From Flagellimonas olearia (GTDB taxonomy: Bacteria > Bacteroidota > Bacteroidia > Flavobacteriales > Flavobacteriaceae): 64,000 bases of DNA. Of this stretch, positions 1-8,709 are shown in pieces (the stretch's first letter is position 1; each line of letters opens with the position of its first letter). Made by a program: the position numbers and the translations under genes. The notes beneath the pieces are model-generated. The model made no database searches. It was given only the letters and a program-made list of their open reading frames with translations, and had not been told where the DNA came from. The DNA lies in NCBI RefSeq assembly GCF_009184425.1, contig NZ_WELG01000002.1, forward strand, positions 930,001 to 994,000. Reading direction: 5' to 3'.

Positions 1-1456
1 AGTATTGGGCATAATCGTATTGCACCAACGCTCTTTTCCAATTTTTATACCCCAGTTCGAGGGTCTTGGTATATCGGATGAGTTGTATGGTTAATAGTAG
101 GATGCCAACGCCTAGCGCAACCTTGGTACTTTTGGTGGCCCATGAGGGAAGCTTTCTCTTTATTTGAATGTAGAATGGGTGTATGTCTTTACTTGACAAA
201 AAGGCAAGGGACACTACGCCTATTGCTTTGATGGGCAATATGTGGGAAGGATAGGAGAAGAGCCCAAAGATAAAAATGGAGAGGAGCACTCCTTTGAACA
301 TTTGACCTATGGTGCCTGCTTTACCAGGAAGCGTAACCAAAAAGAAGAGAATTGCTACAAAGGGCAGAAGACCTAAAAAGCCGTTCTCTACAACAATCTG
401 TAAAATTTCATTGTATGGATAACGAACGTCATCGGCCAATCCCATACTGCCAGAATTGATATGCGCTTCAAAATAGTTGGCCTGAAAATCCATATAATGG
501 GCACCAAAGCGATCAAACCCTACACCCAATGCAGGAGCTTTCTTGATCATATCGGCACACACCTCCCATACCAAGATTCTTCCATTTGCCGAATTTGATT
601 TATAATGATAAAGTGCAAACAAACCAACCCCGGAAATAATCAGGGTACTTAAAATAATGGCTCTAAGCTGATATTTGGGGATCGATTTCCAAGTGCGTAT
701 TTTCTTTACTTGGAATATTTTTATCAATATGAGCAAAAGGGAAGAGGTCAATACAGCTAGCCAAGCGGCCCTTGAGCGTGTGGAAGGGAGAACAATAAGA
801 ATGGTCAATAAACCTATCCAGGACAAATGATTAAAAGCGTAAGTGGCTACTTTTAAACCGAATACCTCCACTTTGGTTGGACCAAAAGTCTTTTTCAATT
901 CTGATACAATCTCTTTTTTGAACAGGTAACATCCCAACGCCAAGGGCCAAACTGAAGCCAGAAACCCTGCGTAGGGCCCGGGATTGAAAAAACTCCCTAC
1001 AATGCCAAATTTTGTATCTGTGGGAGGCAGAAACGTCAATTGAACAATACCGTAAATGGCCTGTAAAAGGCCAGAGGCTATAATAGCCAACAAGAGTATG
1101 CCGTACAATCTTAGGGGAATCGTACGTATAACAATATACAAGAAGGAAAGACCAATGAGTTCAATAAAGCGGATTGAAAAACCATAGTGGGACTGAAAGA
1201 GATAACGATTCAGTACCACATAGCATAGCCATACCCATAAGCAAAGATCAATACGCGAAACCTGAAATCGATTGTTTGCTTTTGCGAAAAAAACAAACCA
1301 TACAAAAGGGATGGAAAGTAAAATCAATCCGTATACGAAGAATAAAGTTTTCGATACAATGGTCGGATCAGCATACGCAGAACTATTTGCAAATGGCAGA
1401 AAGGAAAATATGCTTATAAGAATTGCCAGTAATAGATATTGGATAGTATTGTTCAT
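1..1456 (-). CDS. O-antigen ligase-type polytopic membrane protein (3' end outside window)
   Basis: Reading the minus strand from an ATG at 1456 gives about 485 codons open to the window edge, so the C-terminus is missing. The protein is very hydrophobic, with roughly ten membrane segments. It contains stretches typical of Wzy_C/O-antigen ligase proteins: a FNPGPYAGFLA segment, an SRAAWLA segment, and a large periplasmic loop containing GVGFDRFGAHYM. Proteins of this family join polysaccharide repeats or transfer O-antigen to a lipid carrier at the periplasmic face. Many Bacteroidota members continue into TPR repeats, which would lie beyond position 1. The 229 bp between it and the next gene should hold its promoter. 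The family call rests on these motifs only, and the substrate is unknown. Confidence 0.75.
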   Translation of the reverse strand, partial: MNNTIQYLLLAILISIFSFLPFANSSAYADPTIVSKTLFFVYGLILLSIPFVWFVFFAKANNRFQVSRIDLCLWVWLCYVVLNRYLFQSHYGFSIRFIELIGLSFLYIVIRTIPLRLYGILLLAIIASGLLQAIYGIVQLTFLPPTDTKFGIVGSFFNPGPYAGFLASVWPLALGCYLFKKEIVSELKKTFGPTKVEVFGLKVATYAFNHLSWIGLLTILIVLPSTRSRAAWLAVLTSSLLLILIKIFQVKKIRTWKSIPKYQLRAIILSTLIISGVGLFALYHYKSNSANGRILVWEVCADMIKKAPALGVGFDRFGAHYMDFQANYFEAHINSGSMGLADDVRYPYNEILQIVVENGFLGLLPFVAILFFLVTLPGKAGTIGQMFKGVLLSIFIFGLFSYPSHILPIKAIGVVSLAFLSSKDIHPFYIQIKRKLPSWATKSTKVALGVGILLLTIQLIRYTKTLELGYKNWKRALVQYDYAQY

Positions 1457-1685
1457 GCTATAAAAGACTGCCCTTTAGAAATCAAACCCTCTAGTAAGCA
1501 AAGGGTTGATTTCCAATGTACAAATAATTTATAAGCCTTATACTACTTTTTAATAGGTATTTTCCTATACCATGGAATATGGATGACAAAGAATAGTCAA
1601 ACAAAAAAAGAGGAATGACGTTTAATTGCAACGTTCTTTTAATTGGGTCTTTTGGGGCTTTTCAAAAAGTACGCCCAAAAACCCT

Positions 1686-3395
1686 TTAATGGTGCGCTAC
1701 CCCAGCGGGAATCCTTAGTTTAAAAAGATGTTGGTTCATCCCTTTTGTGGCCAATTTGAAAGCGTGGACCTCCTTGCTTTGCAGTCTGCTTCCGTAATTT
1801 CTATACACGGTAACTTTTAGATAGGTTGGGGTAAGCTGTTTGTTGCCATGGTAGGTGGCATTGATTTTCCAATCACCCAAGAGTTCCTCATCCAGTAAAA
1901 AGTCGGCCATGGAATACCCCAGTTCTTTTTCGGAACGGATTCTTTCCGGCATTTCCCCTTGAGTGTGCTTCCATTCAAAATATTGGTTGCCCGGATTTAC
2001 AAACTGTAGATTGAATTCCGCTTCGGAGTCGTTCCACTCGAACACCAACCGGGTGTCATTTTCATCATCGGTTTTCTTTCGTTTTTGAATTTTCAAAGAG
2101 CCATTGTCCAAGGCAAACAGATTATCCACCTCTCTTTCCATAAGCGCCGAAAGTTCCATACTGTCCTTGGGCAAAAGACCTTTGTCAAGCAAATAGGAAT
2201 GTCGGGCATAAAGCGAGGCTGCGGATTCCGGCTTGTCCAAATCGCGGTAGCTGTTGGCCATGTCTATGAAACTTTGTGCATATTCTGGCCGAAGTTTATA
2301 GACCTGTTTATAGACCGAATGGGATTTTTCCTGCCGTCCCTGAGCTTCAAGGACATAGGCCATGGCTTTCAACAACACAGGATTATTCCCGGCTAGATCA
2401 TGATAAGCATTTAAGATACCATCTGCATAAGACTTTTCCTTTTCGGTCTCGTAAAAATGACGATAAGAGTCCAGATAAAAGAACGGATGATGGGCATAGG
2501 TGGCCCTATTATTTTCAAATACGGTTTTGGCGGCTTGGGTAGATCCACTCTCGTGAAGTTCTTTTAAATAACTGGGCAAGGATGCGCCAAGACCCTCCAC
2601 ATCGGCGACCTCCTCGGTGAGGTAGTTGTTCCGCAAACGGGCCTGGTCGTAGGGCTTGCCATCAGGTTCTTTTGGGGTGATAGTGCCTGTCTTGGTATTG
2701 ATAATCATTACCCCTCTTACACCAAAGCCATATCGTGTCGTCCCTGCAAGCCCAGAAATAAATGCTATTCTTCGAATATTGCCAAATATTGTACTGCAAG
2801 CTATCCTATACAAGATTACTCCATCCACATCAAAAACAACACCTTTGCCACGCACATACACTTCAAGTTCATCACTAAAGGGGTTGCACCTAGCAGAGAT
2901 TCCAGCAAATCTTCCCGTAAGTAAAAAGTCCAATTGAGGTGCCATTTCAATTTCTTCTTCTTCTAAAATTCGAAGGGAGTAACCGGAAGTCTCCTTGTTC
3001 AGATACCCATAGGCCGATTTGATGATATTGGGGTTGGAATCGTACTCCAGTTCCAGTTCTTTTTGGCCTTTGAGAATGGTCTTGGAAACCGTTACTTCTT
3101 CCAATTCTTCCACCCGTAGGTTCATTTTTATATTGAGGATTCGGGTAATGTCCTCCACAATGACGGAAACCGTATCCATCCCCACATAGGTGAACCGCAA
3201 CTCCTCCTTGGGGTGTGCCTGGATGTGATACATTCCTTCCCGGTCTGAAGTAATTTGTGCGCCTGAATCAAGATTGGTCACATGCACATCTGGCAAGGGT
3301 GCTCCCGCTTGGGTAATGCGCCCTTGGATGGTCTGTTGCCCATGGGTAGCGATAAAAAAGAGAAGAAAAAGACTGGCAAGGGTGAATGATTTCAT
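1686..3395 (-). CDS. CarboxypepD_reg + TonB-plug-like protein with TPR region, no beta-barrel
   Basis: This is a 569-residue exported protein with a signal peptide at about 1-19. Residues about 22-100 form a carboxypeptidase-regulatory-like domain of the kind found at the start of SusC proteins (QGRITQAGAPLPDVHV). Residues about 135-235 resemble a TonB receptor plug, with an RGKGVVFDVDGV segment and an end close to GVMIINTKTG. No receptor barrel follows. Instead there is a helical, TPR-like region (about 290-410) and a C-terminal beta-rich part. The role is unknown; a periplasmic or outer-membrane-associated scaffold is possible. It stands alone between a membrane protein and a VOC protein, with 150 bp upstream before the next gene. 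Confidence 0.7.
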   Translation of the reverse strand: MKSFTLASLFLLFFIATHGQQTIQGRITQAGAPLPDVHVTNLDSGAQITSDREGMYHIQAHPKEELRFTYVGMDTVSVIVEDITRILNIKMNLRVEELEEVTVSKTILKGQKELELEYDSNPNIIKSAYGYLNKETSGYSLRILEEEEIEMAPQLDFLLTGRFAGISARCNPFSDELEVYVRGKGVVFDVDGVILYRIACSTIFGNIRRIAFISGLAGTTRYGFGVRGVMIINTKTGTITPKEPDGKPYDQARLRNNYLTEEVADVEGLGASLPSYLKELHESGSTQAAKTVFENNRATYAHHPFFYLDSYRHFYETEKEKSYADGILNAYHDLAGNNPVLLKAMAYVLEAQGRQEKSHSVYKQVYKLRPEYAQSFIDMANSYRDLDKPESAASLYARHSYLLDKGLLPKDSMELSALMEREVDNLFALDNGSLKIQKRKKTDDENDTRLVFEWNDSEAEFNLQFVNPGNQYFEWKHTQGEMPERIRSEKELGYSMADFLLDEELLGDWKINATYHGNKQLTPTYLKVTVYRNYGSRLQSKEVHAFKLATKGMNQHLFKLRIPAGVAHH

Positions 3396-3545
3396 TACCT
3401 ACATGTTTTTGATTGTTGATACGTGAACTTTTGTGGGGGAGCCTTAGGTGTTCGATGTAAAATCTTACACATCAACAAGATAGTGATTTTTTTGTAAGTA
3501 AGGATCATGGGGAAAGTTCCGCCCAGACCGATTGGGATATGGGGC

Positions 3546-3953
3546 CTAATCCTCGGGGCCCACCCAAGCAAACGGGTTGTGGGCCACTTCCCATAGGTGA
3601 CCGTCCAAGTCTTTAAAATAGCCATGGAAACCGCCCCAATCCGCTCTTTGGGCAGATTTTACCAATACGGCACCCGCGTTCACGGCTTGTTCCAAGACTT
3701 CCACAACTTCGTTTTCCGAAGCTACGTTATGGGCCAAGTTTATTCCAGTATATCCATTTCCTTCGGAGGGAACACCGGCATTGGCTGCCAGACTTTCACG
3801 CCCAGAAAGTCCAAGCCAAGTTCCGTTCAGGTTAAAAAAAGCAACCCCGGGAGGGGAGGGGAGCATGGGCAGTCCCAGTCCATCGCGATAAAATGCGATG
3901 GATTTCTCCAAGTCGGCGACCCCCAAAGAGACCATACTGATTCTAGGTTTCAT
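3546..3953 (-). CDS. VOC (glyoxalase/bleomycin-resistance fold) family protein
   Basis: This 135-residue cytosolic protein has the layout of one vicinal-oxygen-chelate unit. An N-terminal segment has LGVADLEKSIAFYRDGLGL, and near the C-terminus there is DLDGHLWEVAHNPF, where the Glu is the usual metal ligand of the family. The size matches single-module VOC proteins that work as dimers. The family covers lyases, dioxygenases and resistance proteins, and nothing here picks out a substrate. The gene is divergent from the acyltransferase at 4099, with 145 bp between the two starts. Confidence 0.85.
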   Translation of the reverse strand: MKPRISMVSLGVADLEKSIAFYRDGLGLPMLPSPPGVAFFNLNGTWLGLSGRESLAANAGVPSEGNGYTGINLAHNVASENEVVEVLEQAVNAGAVLVKSAQRADWGGFHGYFKDLDGHLWEVAHNPFAWVGPED

Positions 3954-4098
3954 TTTCTATGGTTTACGGTTCCATTTTTCCTTGATGACCTTACTAAGAT
4001 ACAATTCGCAAGTCATTTTGTGAGTCAGTTCATGCTCTGGCGCCATTGGGATGTATGACAAATGGGCTATCTTGTAGCGAGTATCCAACCAACCATCT

Positions 4099-5202
4099 AT
4101 GTCACAGATTACCACCAATGTTTCCCAACGTCTTTTTTCCTTGGATGTATTCCGGGGGTTGACCATGTTCCTATTGATTGCCGAAGCTGCCGGATTTCAC
4201 GGCAATTTTTCGGCCTTGGCCGAAGGCACTTGGTTGGAAGGGCTTGCCCATCAGTTGCACCACCACCCTTGGAACGGGCTTCGGTTTTGGGATTTGATCC
4301 AACCCTTTTTCATGTTCATCGTGGGGGTGGCCATGCCCTTTTCAACACGCAAACGATTGGCCAACGGGGACAAGCGCGCAGTGACCCGCCATATCTTGAA
4401 AAGGTGTTTCCTGCTGTTCAGTTTTGGGGTGCTGCTGCACTGTGTCTACAGTCATAAACTGGTCTGGGAACTTTGGAACGTTCTGGTGCAGTTGGCATTC
4501 ACCATACTGATTGCCTACGCCATCATGCAGCTTCCCCATAAAGTTCAACTCGCCATATCTGCTGCACTTTTGGTATTGACCGAAGTGCTGTACCGCGCCT
4601 ACAATCCCGAAAACCCGTACAACCAAGGCGAAAGTTTTGGCTCTTGGGTAGATATGCTGGTGATGGGAAAGACCAATGGCGGCTATTGGGTCTTCATCAA
4701 TTTTATCCCTACGGCGGCCCACACCATTTGGGGCGTGGTCTGCGGACAGGTTTTGCTCTCCAATAGGGATGCAAGGGAAAAATTAAAGGCATTCGTCATT
4801 TGGGGACTGGGGATTCTGGTACTTGGTCTGGCCATGGATGTGCTGGACATTACCCCGATCATCAAAAGGATTGCCACCACCTCCTTTACCTTGGCCTCCG
4901 GGGGTATTGCCGTTCTGGTATTGGCCTTGTTCTATTGGGGGATAGATGTTAAGGGTTATAAGGCCAACTGGTTGAAAATATTCTCCGTAGTGGGCACCAA
5001 CTCCATCTTTATCTATTTGTTTGCGGAGACCGTGGGAGTCCAATGGTTTCGGGATTTTGGAAAAATTTGGACCGAAGGGCTCTTGGCCCCGATCGGCCTG
5101 CCCCAAGATATGATCATGGTGATTAATGCCTTGTTCGTACTCTTTATCTTTTGGTACCTCACCTACTTTTTGGATAAGAAGAGAGTCTATTTTAAGGTGT
5201 AG
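4099..5202 (+). CDS. HGSNAT/NagX-like membrane acyltransferase (DUF5009-type)
   Basis: This is a 367-residue polytopic membrane protein with about ten segments. It opens with RLFSLDVFRGLTMFLLIAEA, the signature start of the heparan-alpha-glucosaminide N-acetyltransferase-like/DUF5009 family. A second family-typical stretch, WDLIQPFFMFIVGVAMP, follows. Known relatives move acetyl groups across membranes onto sugar amines, or are annotated in amino-sugar catabolism. No amino-sugar genes adjoin it here, so the acceptor is unknown. The ATG at 4099 puts the signature at the N-terminus. A hairpin at 5219-5238 separates it from the convergent gene. Confidence 0.8.
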   Translation: MSQITTNVSQRLFSLDVFRGLTMFLLIAEAAGFHGNFSALAEGTWLEGLAHQLHHHPWNGLRFWDLIQPFFMFIVGVAMPFSTRKRLANGDKRAVTRHILKRCFLLFSFGVLLHCVYSHKLVWELWNVLVQLAFTILIAYAIMQLPHKVQLAISAALLVLTEVLYRAYNPENPYNQGESFGSWVDMLVMGKTNGGYWVFINFIPTAAHTIWGVVCGQVLLSNRDAREKLKAFVIWGLGILVLGLAMDVLDITPIIKRIATTSFTLASGGIAVLVLALFYWGIDVKGYKANWLKIFSVVGTNSIFIYLFAETVGVQWFRDFGKIWTEGLLAPIGLPQDMIMVINALFVLFIFWYLTYFLDKKRVYFKV

Positions 5203-5218
5203 GGTTGTATATCAAAAA

Positions 5219-5244
5219 GCCCACCGATATCGGCGGGCCCTTTC
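5219..5244. terminator. Hairpin between convergent genes
   Basis: A near-perfect inverted repeat (GCCCACCGAT/ATCGGCGGGC, one mismatch) is followed by CCTTTCTT on the plus strand and preceded by an A-rich stretch. It lies 16 bp past the stop of the acyltransferase and before the convergent PAP2 gene, so it probably ends transcription in at least the plus direction. Confidence 0.6.
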
Positions 5245-5328
5245 TTGTAAAACTAGTTTTTCAGATTGTTTTGATCTGGTGTTGTTGGTCGGGAAGATTG
5301 TCCCTTGACTTACAGGGTATCTTCCATT

Positions 5329-6873
5329 TTATTGGTCCGCACCATCGGCCATGGCGCGATCAATGGTAAACTGTGCCACTTCACGGCCTTGGTCGGTACC
5401 CACGGTGGCGTCAAAACTCCAATGGATTCCACCGTACACCCGTGATATGGCGGCCTCTTCGGCCCAACCCCTTACCTTGCCGGCCTCTTCCGGGAAAACA
5501 TAGGCCAACACTTCCGATGCTGCTGCCGAGAACACACTATGCCCCGAGGTGTAGCTGGGGAAGTTGGGCGTCCCGGCGATGGTCTCAAACCCTTCGATCA
5601 TTTGAATGGGTCTGGGATAGTGGTAATAGTATTTGGCATCCCAACAACTGATTCCGGAGTCCATAATGGCCATGTTCATATAGGCCAAGGTTCGGGTGGT
5701 CTGAAGAGGATTCAATCTATAATCTACTATAAATTCGTTGGCAATTCGGTTCCAGTGTCCCGGAGGGGTGTAGGTGCCCAGTCCATCTTGCCAAAAGTTG
5801 GCAATCCGGCGATGTTCGTCCGTCATGTTGCGGGCGTAGTCCTTGAGCAGTTCCACATCGTCCAAAAATTCCTGTGAATCCAGTTGCGGAGGTGCAATGG
5901 GGCGTACACTTTCCACATCGTCAATGCTCCACATGGTCACCTGACTGAACAATGGGGTGAGTCCCACGGGACGTTCCGGGATTTCCAAATTGTCCCATGC
6001 CCAACCAAAACGGTCATAGGCGGCCTGTTTAATGGAATCTGAAACGGCTTTTGGGGTCTGCGCCTTGCTCATCCCGTCGGTAGAAGCCCGTGCCAGGGCA
6101 GTGGCCGATACCACATCGCCAATGGCCACACCTGCGGTGACATCGCTCAACACATGCCCGCCGGACAATCGGAGGCTTTCTAAATGTTCTTCTTCCAAGC
6201 CTTGCAGATACTCCGCTTCCAAAGGAAACATGGCCGTAAGGATGTTCCGTGAGGCCCTTGCGATTACTGCCCCATCCGAGGGGTAGGAGGGGATGGCATT
6301 TTCCTTATACGCAAAATTGATGTCCCCATCCTGCTGATAGGGTGCCGCCCGGTTGTATTGGTATTTGTAATGCCATGCGCTGATGAGGCCATCAAACTGC
6401 GCTACGGACATATAGGCCAATGCCCTACACGCATAGGGTGGATGTGCAAAAGGAAAGGCCGGTGGCCCTTCAGGGTTGGATGGATTGGGCAGGGTATAGG
6501 TGCCATCGGCATTGGGACCGGGGATGAGGTTGTACTTGGCAATGAGTTCCAAGGCAACCTCGTTCCAGCGAATGGCCGGATTGTTGGTCCAATACTTTAC
6601 GGCTTTTTTCTGTTCCGAGCTCATGCTTTGCATATCGGCTTTCAGGTCTGCCAGCTCCGCTTGATAGGCTTGGGAATCGGAAGACTCGGGCGCATCCACG
6701 GGTATCGAGGCCCCGGAATCATGCAGCACAGGGGTCCAGTCCCCACCGTTTTCATCAAGTTCGGAATACGCATAACTTTCATAGGGAAGGTAGCGCGGGG
6801 TGTCTTTCTCGCAGGAGGCCAAAACCACAAGGGCGATGGCCCAAAGTAGGGTGGATATCTTATTGTACATCAT
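5329..6873 (-). CDS. Vanadium-haloperoxidase-type PAP2 lipoprotein with a degenerate N-terminal copy
   Basis: The start is placed at the ATG-ATG pair at 6873, giving 514 residues beginning with a lipoprotein signal (Cys21). A longer frame runs upstream to 6987 but lies inside the preceding gene. The C-terminal half has the complete acid-phosphatase/vanadium-haloperoxidase site: Lys414-x6-Arg-Pro, SGH at 443-445, and Ser477-Arg478-x5-His484-x3-Asp488. The N-terminal half repeats the layout in eroded form: KYQYNRAAP at 170-178, YPSDG near 198, and SGGHVLSD near 237. The enzyme is therefore an exported haloperoxidase or phosphatase; the two activities cannot be told apart by these motifs. It overlaps the upstream outer-membrane protein gene by 14 bp, so the two are co-transcribed. 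Confidence 0.85.
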   Translation of the reverse strand: MMYNKISTLLWAIALVVLASCEKDTPRYLPYESYAYSELDENGGDWTPVLHDSGASIPVDAPESSDSQAYQAELADLKADMQSMSSEQKKAVKYWTNNPAIRWNEVALELIAKYNLIPGPNADGTYTLPNPSNPEGPPAFPFAHPPYACRALAYMSVAQFDGLISAWHYKYQYNRAAPYQQDGDINFAYKENAIPSYPSDGAVIARASRNILTAMFPLEAEYLQGLEEEHLESLRLSGGHVLSDVTAGVAIGDVVSATALARASTDGMSKAQTPKAVSDSIKQAAYDRFGWAWDNLEIPERPVGLTPLFSQVTMWSIDDVESVRPIAPPQLDSQEFLDDVELLKDYARNMTDEHRRIANFWQDGLGTYTPPGHWNRIANEFIVDYRLNPLQTTRTLAYMNMAIMDSGISCWDAKYYYHYPRPIQMIEGFETIAGTPNFPSYTSGHSVFSAAASEVLAYVFPEEAGKVRGWAEEAAISRVYGGIHWSFDATVGTDQGREVAQFTIDRAMADGADQ

Positions 6874-7873
6874 CGGTTGCTTCAATTGGTTTTTTGAATG
6901 GGTTGAACTGATAGGTAATACCAAAGCCGGTATTGCTAAGTTTGGGCATGTTCCGCCCATCAATGATCCTGTTGTGGTAGGCCACAACGCCCAATCCTTT
7001 CAAGGATTTAAAATAGTATTGTGCCGAAAGCCCAATGCGGTCAAACTTCACCTTATTGGTGGGCTGTGCGGCATTATAGGCCCTGATATCGTCCCCGCTG
7101 GTGGAATCCAATCCGGTATAGTTGAATTCCAACTTGAACGAGTAGTCAAAGAACCACTTTCCAACGATACCCTCATAGGTCCAAGCGTTGGGGACATCCA
7201 TCCATGCGGTGTAGTAGCTGCCGTTGTTGTAATAGTAATCCCGTTCGGCCTCGGTATACCCACGCCAAAGATGGGCCAAAGAACCTCTTATGAACCAGCC
7301 GTTGGACAATTGGTACTGGCTTATGGCCCGCAGTGAAAACTCCGGAGCGCCCGAACCAATGCTATAAGGTTTGTAATCGGACAGATAATTGGTAAGGGGA
7401 GTTGAAAATCCGGCTGTGGTCAAGACGGATAGCTCTCCATTGCCCAAGGTTTTTTGAAGGGCCCTATACTTTAAGGCGAAGCCAATATCCTGAAACCCCC
7501 TTGCGCCAGTGAATTTTCCTCCATTGGGTTCCGAAGATTCTGTGCTGATGAAGGGCAGGCCAATATAAAAGTTGAGGTCGTCCAGAATACCAATGGCGGC
7601 CATGGGCAATACCGTGTTGCGGTCCACCGTGGCAATGGTCTCGTTGGATCGAAGATAACCGCCTTCCCAATAGCGGTCAAAGCTGCCCATGTCATAGGCA
7701 AACAAGATGCATATGTTCTTTGAGGGCATCATCAAGGCATCACTGGGAGTCTGTGCCCGAAGCGGGTTCGGTGACCAGATGCATAATAGTGTTAGGGTAA
7801 CCAGCAGATGGGGCCAAGAAAACCTGGACCTACATGTGGAACCCTGTTTAGAGGTGTTGTTTAATGGAATCAT
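6860..7873 (-). CDS. Outer-membrane beta-barrel protein, partner of the PAP2 lipoprotein
   Basis: This 337-residue protein has a signal peptide ending near the LRAQ at 38-41, followed by alternating amphipathic strands rich in Tyr, Trp and Gly. Its last residues before a short tail are a strand typical of barrels (FGITYQFNPF). It resembles the outer-membrane transporter families linked to phenol-degradation loci (MetA/SphA-like), but this is weak. It is the first gene of a two-gene operon with the PAP2/haloperoxidase lipoprotein (14 bp overlap), suggesting that it brings a substrate to that enzyme or exports its product. Confidence 0.65.
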   Translation of the reverse strand: MIPLNNTSKQGSTCRSRFSWPHLLVTLTLLCIWSPNPLRAQTPSDALMMPSKNICILFAYDMGSFDRYWEGGYLRSNETIATVDRNTVLPMAAIGILDDLNFYIGLPFISTESSEPNGGKFTGARGFQDIGFALKYRALQKTLGNGELSVLTTAGFSTPLTNYLSDYKPYSIGSGAPEFSLRAISQYQLSNGWFIRGSLAHLWRGYTEAERDYYYNNGSYYTAWMDVPNAWTYEGIVGKWFFDYSFKLEFNYTGLDSTSGDDIRAYNAAQPTNKVKFDRIGLSAQYYFKSLKGLGVVAYHNRIIDGRNMPKLSNTGFGITYQFNPFKKPIEATDDVQ

Positions 7874-7985
7874 GTTTAATTTTTGATTGGAAATAGGGTA
7901 AAGGCAATGATTACAGGCCCATTACTGATTGATATGCTAGGCGTTGGGTCATGCCGCGGGCTAAAATAGAGGTATGGCACGAGCG

Positions 7986-8036
7986 AAGGGATTAAGGAAA
8001 AATAAGAAGGGTTAAGGAAGGGTTAAGAAGGTTAAC
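7986..8036. repeat. Short tandem repeats of GGTTAAG type
   Basis: In the 284-bp gap upstream of the outer-membrane protein gene (start 7873), the unit AAGGGTTAAGG/AAGGGTTAAGA/AAGGTTAAC occurs three times about ten bases apart, with a diverged fourth copy at 7986. The spacing of about one helical turn would suit a regulator that binds direct repeats. The rest of the gap shows nothing coding. Confidence 0.45.
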
Positions 8037-8105
8037 AATCACCTAAAAAGAGGAAATTAGGGCTAATCAAAGGTTATGCAAGATGGGATAACCGATAATA
8101 TTCCA

Positions 8106-8131
8106 TAAAAAAAGCCACCCAAAAGGGTGGC
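8106..8131 (-). terminator. Rho-independent terminator of the YceI-PepSY operon
   Basis: GCCACCC-AAAA-GGGTGGC forms a perfect 7-bp stem at 8114-8131. Read on the minus strand it is followed by a run of T. It lies 26 bp beyond the stop of the PepSY gene at 8158. Confidence 0.85.
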
Positions 8132-8157
8132 CAATGAGTATAGGTGGTACAGAATTT

Positions 8158-8667
8158 CTAAACAAAAAGCAATATCACGGTCAGTACAAAACCTGCTGCG
8201 GCAAAGTACAGGCCGTTTTTATAAATGGGTGCCTTGGGACGAAACATAAAAAAAGCGGAAACCGCAAAGAACAATAGTGCTACACCAAAAAATATACCCA
8301 GCCAAAACAACGGGTGACCGGAGTGCATTTTGTGGAGTTTGTTCATGTTGTCCAGAATCTTGGGCAAACGTTTTTCGGTATAGGAAGCTTCCCCTGTCTT
8401 TTGGTTGTAGGTGCCTCCACTGAAATAGAACAAGTCCCCTTCGGTCTTGTCCACCTTGAATGCTCTTTTGCGCAGGGCGGCACCGAGGGCTTCCTCATTG
8501 AGGTTCGGATCCAAGGTTGTACTGACCTGGACCTCACTTTTCATGTAGTCCGTATTCCTAAACGTGAGCACAATGCCACTAATGGCATATACGGCCATGA
8601 TTCCGGCCAAGAAGAACCCTAGATACCTGTGGATTTCCCGAAATGTGTTTTCCGATTTTCGTCCCAT
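8158..8667 (-). CDS. PepSY-associated transmembrane protein
   Basis: This 169-residue inner-membrane protein has an N-terminal segment with FREIHRYLGFFLAGIMAVYAISG, the start typical of PepSY-associated TM proteins. A short extracytoplasmic domain of about 90 residues follows, then HKMHSGHPLFWLGIFFG and two further membrane segments. Larger members include iron/flavin reductases; this one is short and lacks a reductase domain. The conserved His residues could bind haem, which is inference. It lies 42 bp downstream of the YceI gene in the same direction, so the two probably form an operon concerned with periplasmic lipid or redox chemistry. Confidence 0.75.
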   Translation of the reverse strand: MGRKSENTFREIHRYLGFFLAGIMAVYAISGIVLTFRNTDYMKSEVQVSTTLDPNLNEEALGAALRKRAFKVDKTEGDLFYFSGGTYNQKTGEASYTEKRLPKILDNMNKLHKMHSGHPLFWLGIFFGVALLFFAVSAFFMFRPKAPIYKNGLYFAAAGFVLTVILLFV

Positions 8668-8709
8668 GTAAGTGGTTTGTTTAAACTGTTGTCGGGCCTA
8701 AATATACGC

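Noticed and set aside
3395..3625. Minus-strand frame of 76 codons between the TonB-plug gene and the VOC gene
   Set aside because: It overlaps the VOC coding region in another frame and has no recognisable motif; it is a shadow.
3957..4166. Minus-strand frame of 69 codons in the VOC/acyltransferase gap
   Set aside because: It runs into the start of the acyltransferase on the opposite strand and shows no domain; the gap is better explained as two divergent promoters.
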